64,000 bases of DNA from Rhodococcus yunnanensis NBRC 103083 (GTDB taxonomy: Bacteria; Actinomycetota; Actinomycetes; Mycobacteriales; Mycobacteriaceae), in assembly GCF_001895005.1 (NCBI RefSeq), contig NZ_BCXH01000007.1, forward strand, positions 1-64,000, read 5' to 3'. A program made the translations under genes and the position numbers. This document shows positions 63,190-64,000 of the stretch, one piece after another. The notes below the pieces were generated by a model. It did not search any database. It saw nothing but the letters and a program-made list of their open reading frames with translations, and was not told the DNA's origin. Each line of letters opens with the position of its first letter. Position 1 is the first letter of the stretch.

Positions 63190-63765
63190 TCAGACGTTGA
63201 TACCGAAGTCCCTGGCTATACCCGCCAGACCAGAAGCATAACCCTGCCCGATCGCTCGGAATTTCCACTCGTCCCCGCGGCGGTACAGCTCACCGAACAC
63301 CATCGCGGTTTCGGTGGAGGCATCCTCGCTCAGGTCGAAGCGAGCCAATTCTCGGTTGTCGGACTTGTCGACGACTCGGATGAAGGCGTTGACGACCTGG
63401 CCGAAGTTCTGGCCGAGCTCGTCGGCAGCATGAATCGACACCGGGAACACGATCGACTCGATCTCCGGCGACAGCGCAGTCAGGTCGATGTCGATGCTCT
63501 CGTCGTCGCCCTCGCCTTCGCCTGTCCGGTTGTCACCGGTGTGCTCGATTGCGCCGTCAGGCGACCTCAGATTGTTGTAGAAGACGAAGAAAAGCTCGTT
63601 GACTACTTTCTTGTTGCTCCCCAGCGCGATCGCACTCGCGTCCAGGTCGTAGTCACCGCCACTGGTCGTCCTCACATCCCAGCCCAAACCGATGGTCACT
63701 GCAGTGAGTTTCGGCGCCTCCTTGCTCAGAGAGACATTCGCGCCCTTGGCCAGCGTCACACTCAT
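63190..63765 (-). CDS. terD: TerD-family calcium-binding stress protein
   Basis: A 191-residue TerD-domain protein of normal length. It starts SVTLAKGANVSLSKEAP and carries the calcium-site stretches GGDYDLDASAIAL and DNRTGEGEGDDESIDIDL. The C-terminal GELYRRGDEWKFRAIGQGY is typical. TerD proteins bind calcium and belong to tellurite, stress and phage-resistance modules. GGAGGAG lies 8 nt before the ATG. The gene is separated from the small membrane gene by 136 bp, the longest gap in the ten-gene run, so it may have its own transcript as well. Confidence 0.95.
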   Translation of the reverse strand: MSVTLAKGANVSLSKEAPKLTAVTIGLGWDVRTTSGGDYDLDASAIALGSNKKVVNELFFVFYNNLRSPDGAIEHTGDNRTGEGEGDDESIDIDLTALSPEIESIVFPVSIHAADELGQNFGQVVNAFIRVVDKSDNRELARFDLSEDASTETAMVFGELYRRGDEWKFRAIGQGYASGLAGIARDFGINV

Positions 63766-63895
63766 GATCCGACTCCTCCGTCGATCCGAGATCGATCATT
63801 TCCGTTCCCGCGCGTACACCTACAACTCTCTACTTTTAGCAGACCAAAGGGCCTGAGTCTGTACGAATACCGTCAAGTCGTTCAGTTGAATGACC

Positions 63896-64000
63896 TCACG
63901 CCAGCGCGACGAACCCAATGAAAAGCACAACTGCGAGGGGAATTCCAACCGGCAGCCAATTTCGAGCAAACACACCGTAGACGGGCGTCGTACCTGCAGC
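63896..64000 (-). CDS. C-terminal end of a membrane protein (cut by the window edge)
   Basis: The last 34 codons of a minus-strand frame run from the window edge to TGA at 63896. They end in one hydrophobic helix (WLPVGIPLAVVLFIGFVALA). Codon use is GC3-rich and the frame is open to the edge. The family cannot be told from this length. The gap to terD (63766-63895) should hold the terD promoter. Confidence 0.5.
   Translation of the reverse strand, partial: AAGTTPVYGVFARNWLPVGIPLAVVLFIGFVALA

Noticed and set aside
1..64000. CRISPR arrays, tRNA, rRNA or riboswitches
   Set aside because: No regular direct-repeat array, clover-leaf-like sequence, rRNA segment or known riboswitch motif was recognised on reading both strands.

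Overview
The window is GC-rich DNA with actinobacterial gene style: GTG and TTG starts, ATGA/GTGA stop-start overlaps, DUF3558 lipoproteins, WXG100 proteins, and proline-rich N-termini ahead of membrane segments. These point to a Rhodococcus/Nocardia-like member of the Mycobacteriales, but the sequence alone does not fix a genus. I saw no rRNA, tRNA, CRISPR array, intact insertion sequence or replication origin.

Layout. (1) 1-1.8 kb: a frameshifted remnant of a membrane-anchored PASTA-like protein, then a class II Fic protein. (2) 2.2-13.0 kb: an amine/amide catabolic region. It holds a copper amine oxidase, a GntR/UTRA regulator, an inositol-monophosphatase-family phosphatase, a sodium:solute symporter with a small partner, an M20 amidohydrolase, an amidase and two kinase-fold phosphotransferases. 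A nearly identical 17-bp motif lies upstream of both operons and is the likely operator of the GntR protein. (3) 13-18.6 kb: alpha/beta hydrolase, SDR, a large LuxR (LAL) regulator, DUF4234 and secreted proteins. (4) 18.8-27.1 kb: a type VII secretion-like operon. It encodes a zinc-ribbon RDD protein, a ubiquitin-like/FHA/FtsK ATPase, a WXG100 protein, a WXG100-lipase fusion and a DUF6777 membrane protein. (5) 27-45.4 kb: envelope and type VII-associated genes. These include an SGNH/acyltransferase/beta-propeller/beta-lactamase-fold operon, proline-rich membrane proteins, a predicted pore-forming effector with a possible immunity partner, three DUF3558 lipoproteins with ESX-like partners, several decayed fragments, and a pRiA4b ORF-3 protein.

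(6) 45.5-63.8 kb: a ten-gene minus-strand set, the most unusual part of the window. In order of transcription it encodes TerD, a small membrane protein, an exported vWA protein with a cytoplasmic tail, a tubulin-like GTPase, a 901-aa membrane protein, a cytosolic helical/fibronectin-type III protein, a GAP1-N2 (GTPase-associated protein 1) protein, a second vWA-like protein, a zinc-ribbon DO-GTPase2-like GTPase and a four-helix membrane protein. Except after terD, most junctions overlap or nearly touch. The GAP1/DO-GTPase pair belongs to a class predicted from comparative genomics to act in GTPase-based conflict or stress responses. Three of the membrane proteins here share a short DPFG motif in tails that are probably cytoplasmic and disordered, which suggests a common docking partner.

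How the genes may work together (inference): the type VII operon and its scattered substrates form an antagonism/secretion island. The GTPase-tubulin-vWA-TerD operon looks like an envelope-tethered sensing and switching complex.
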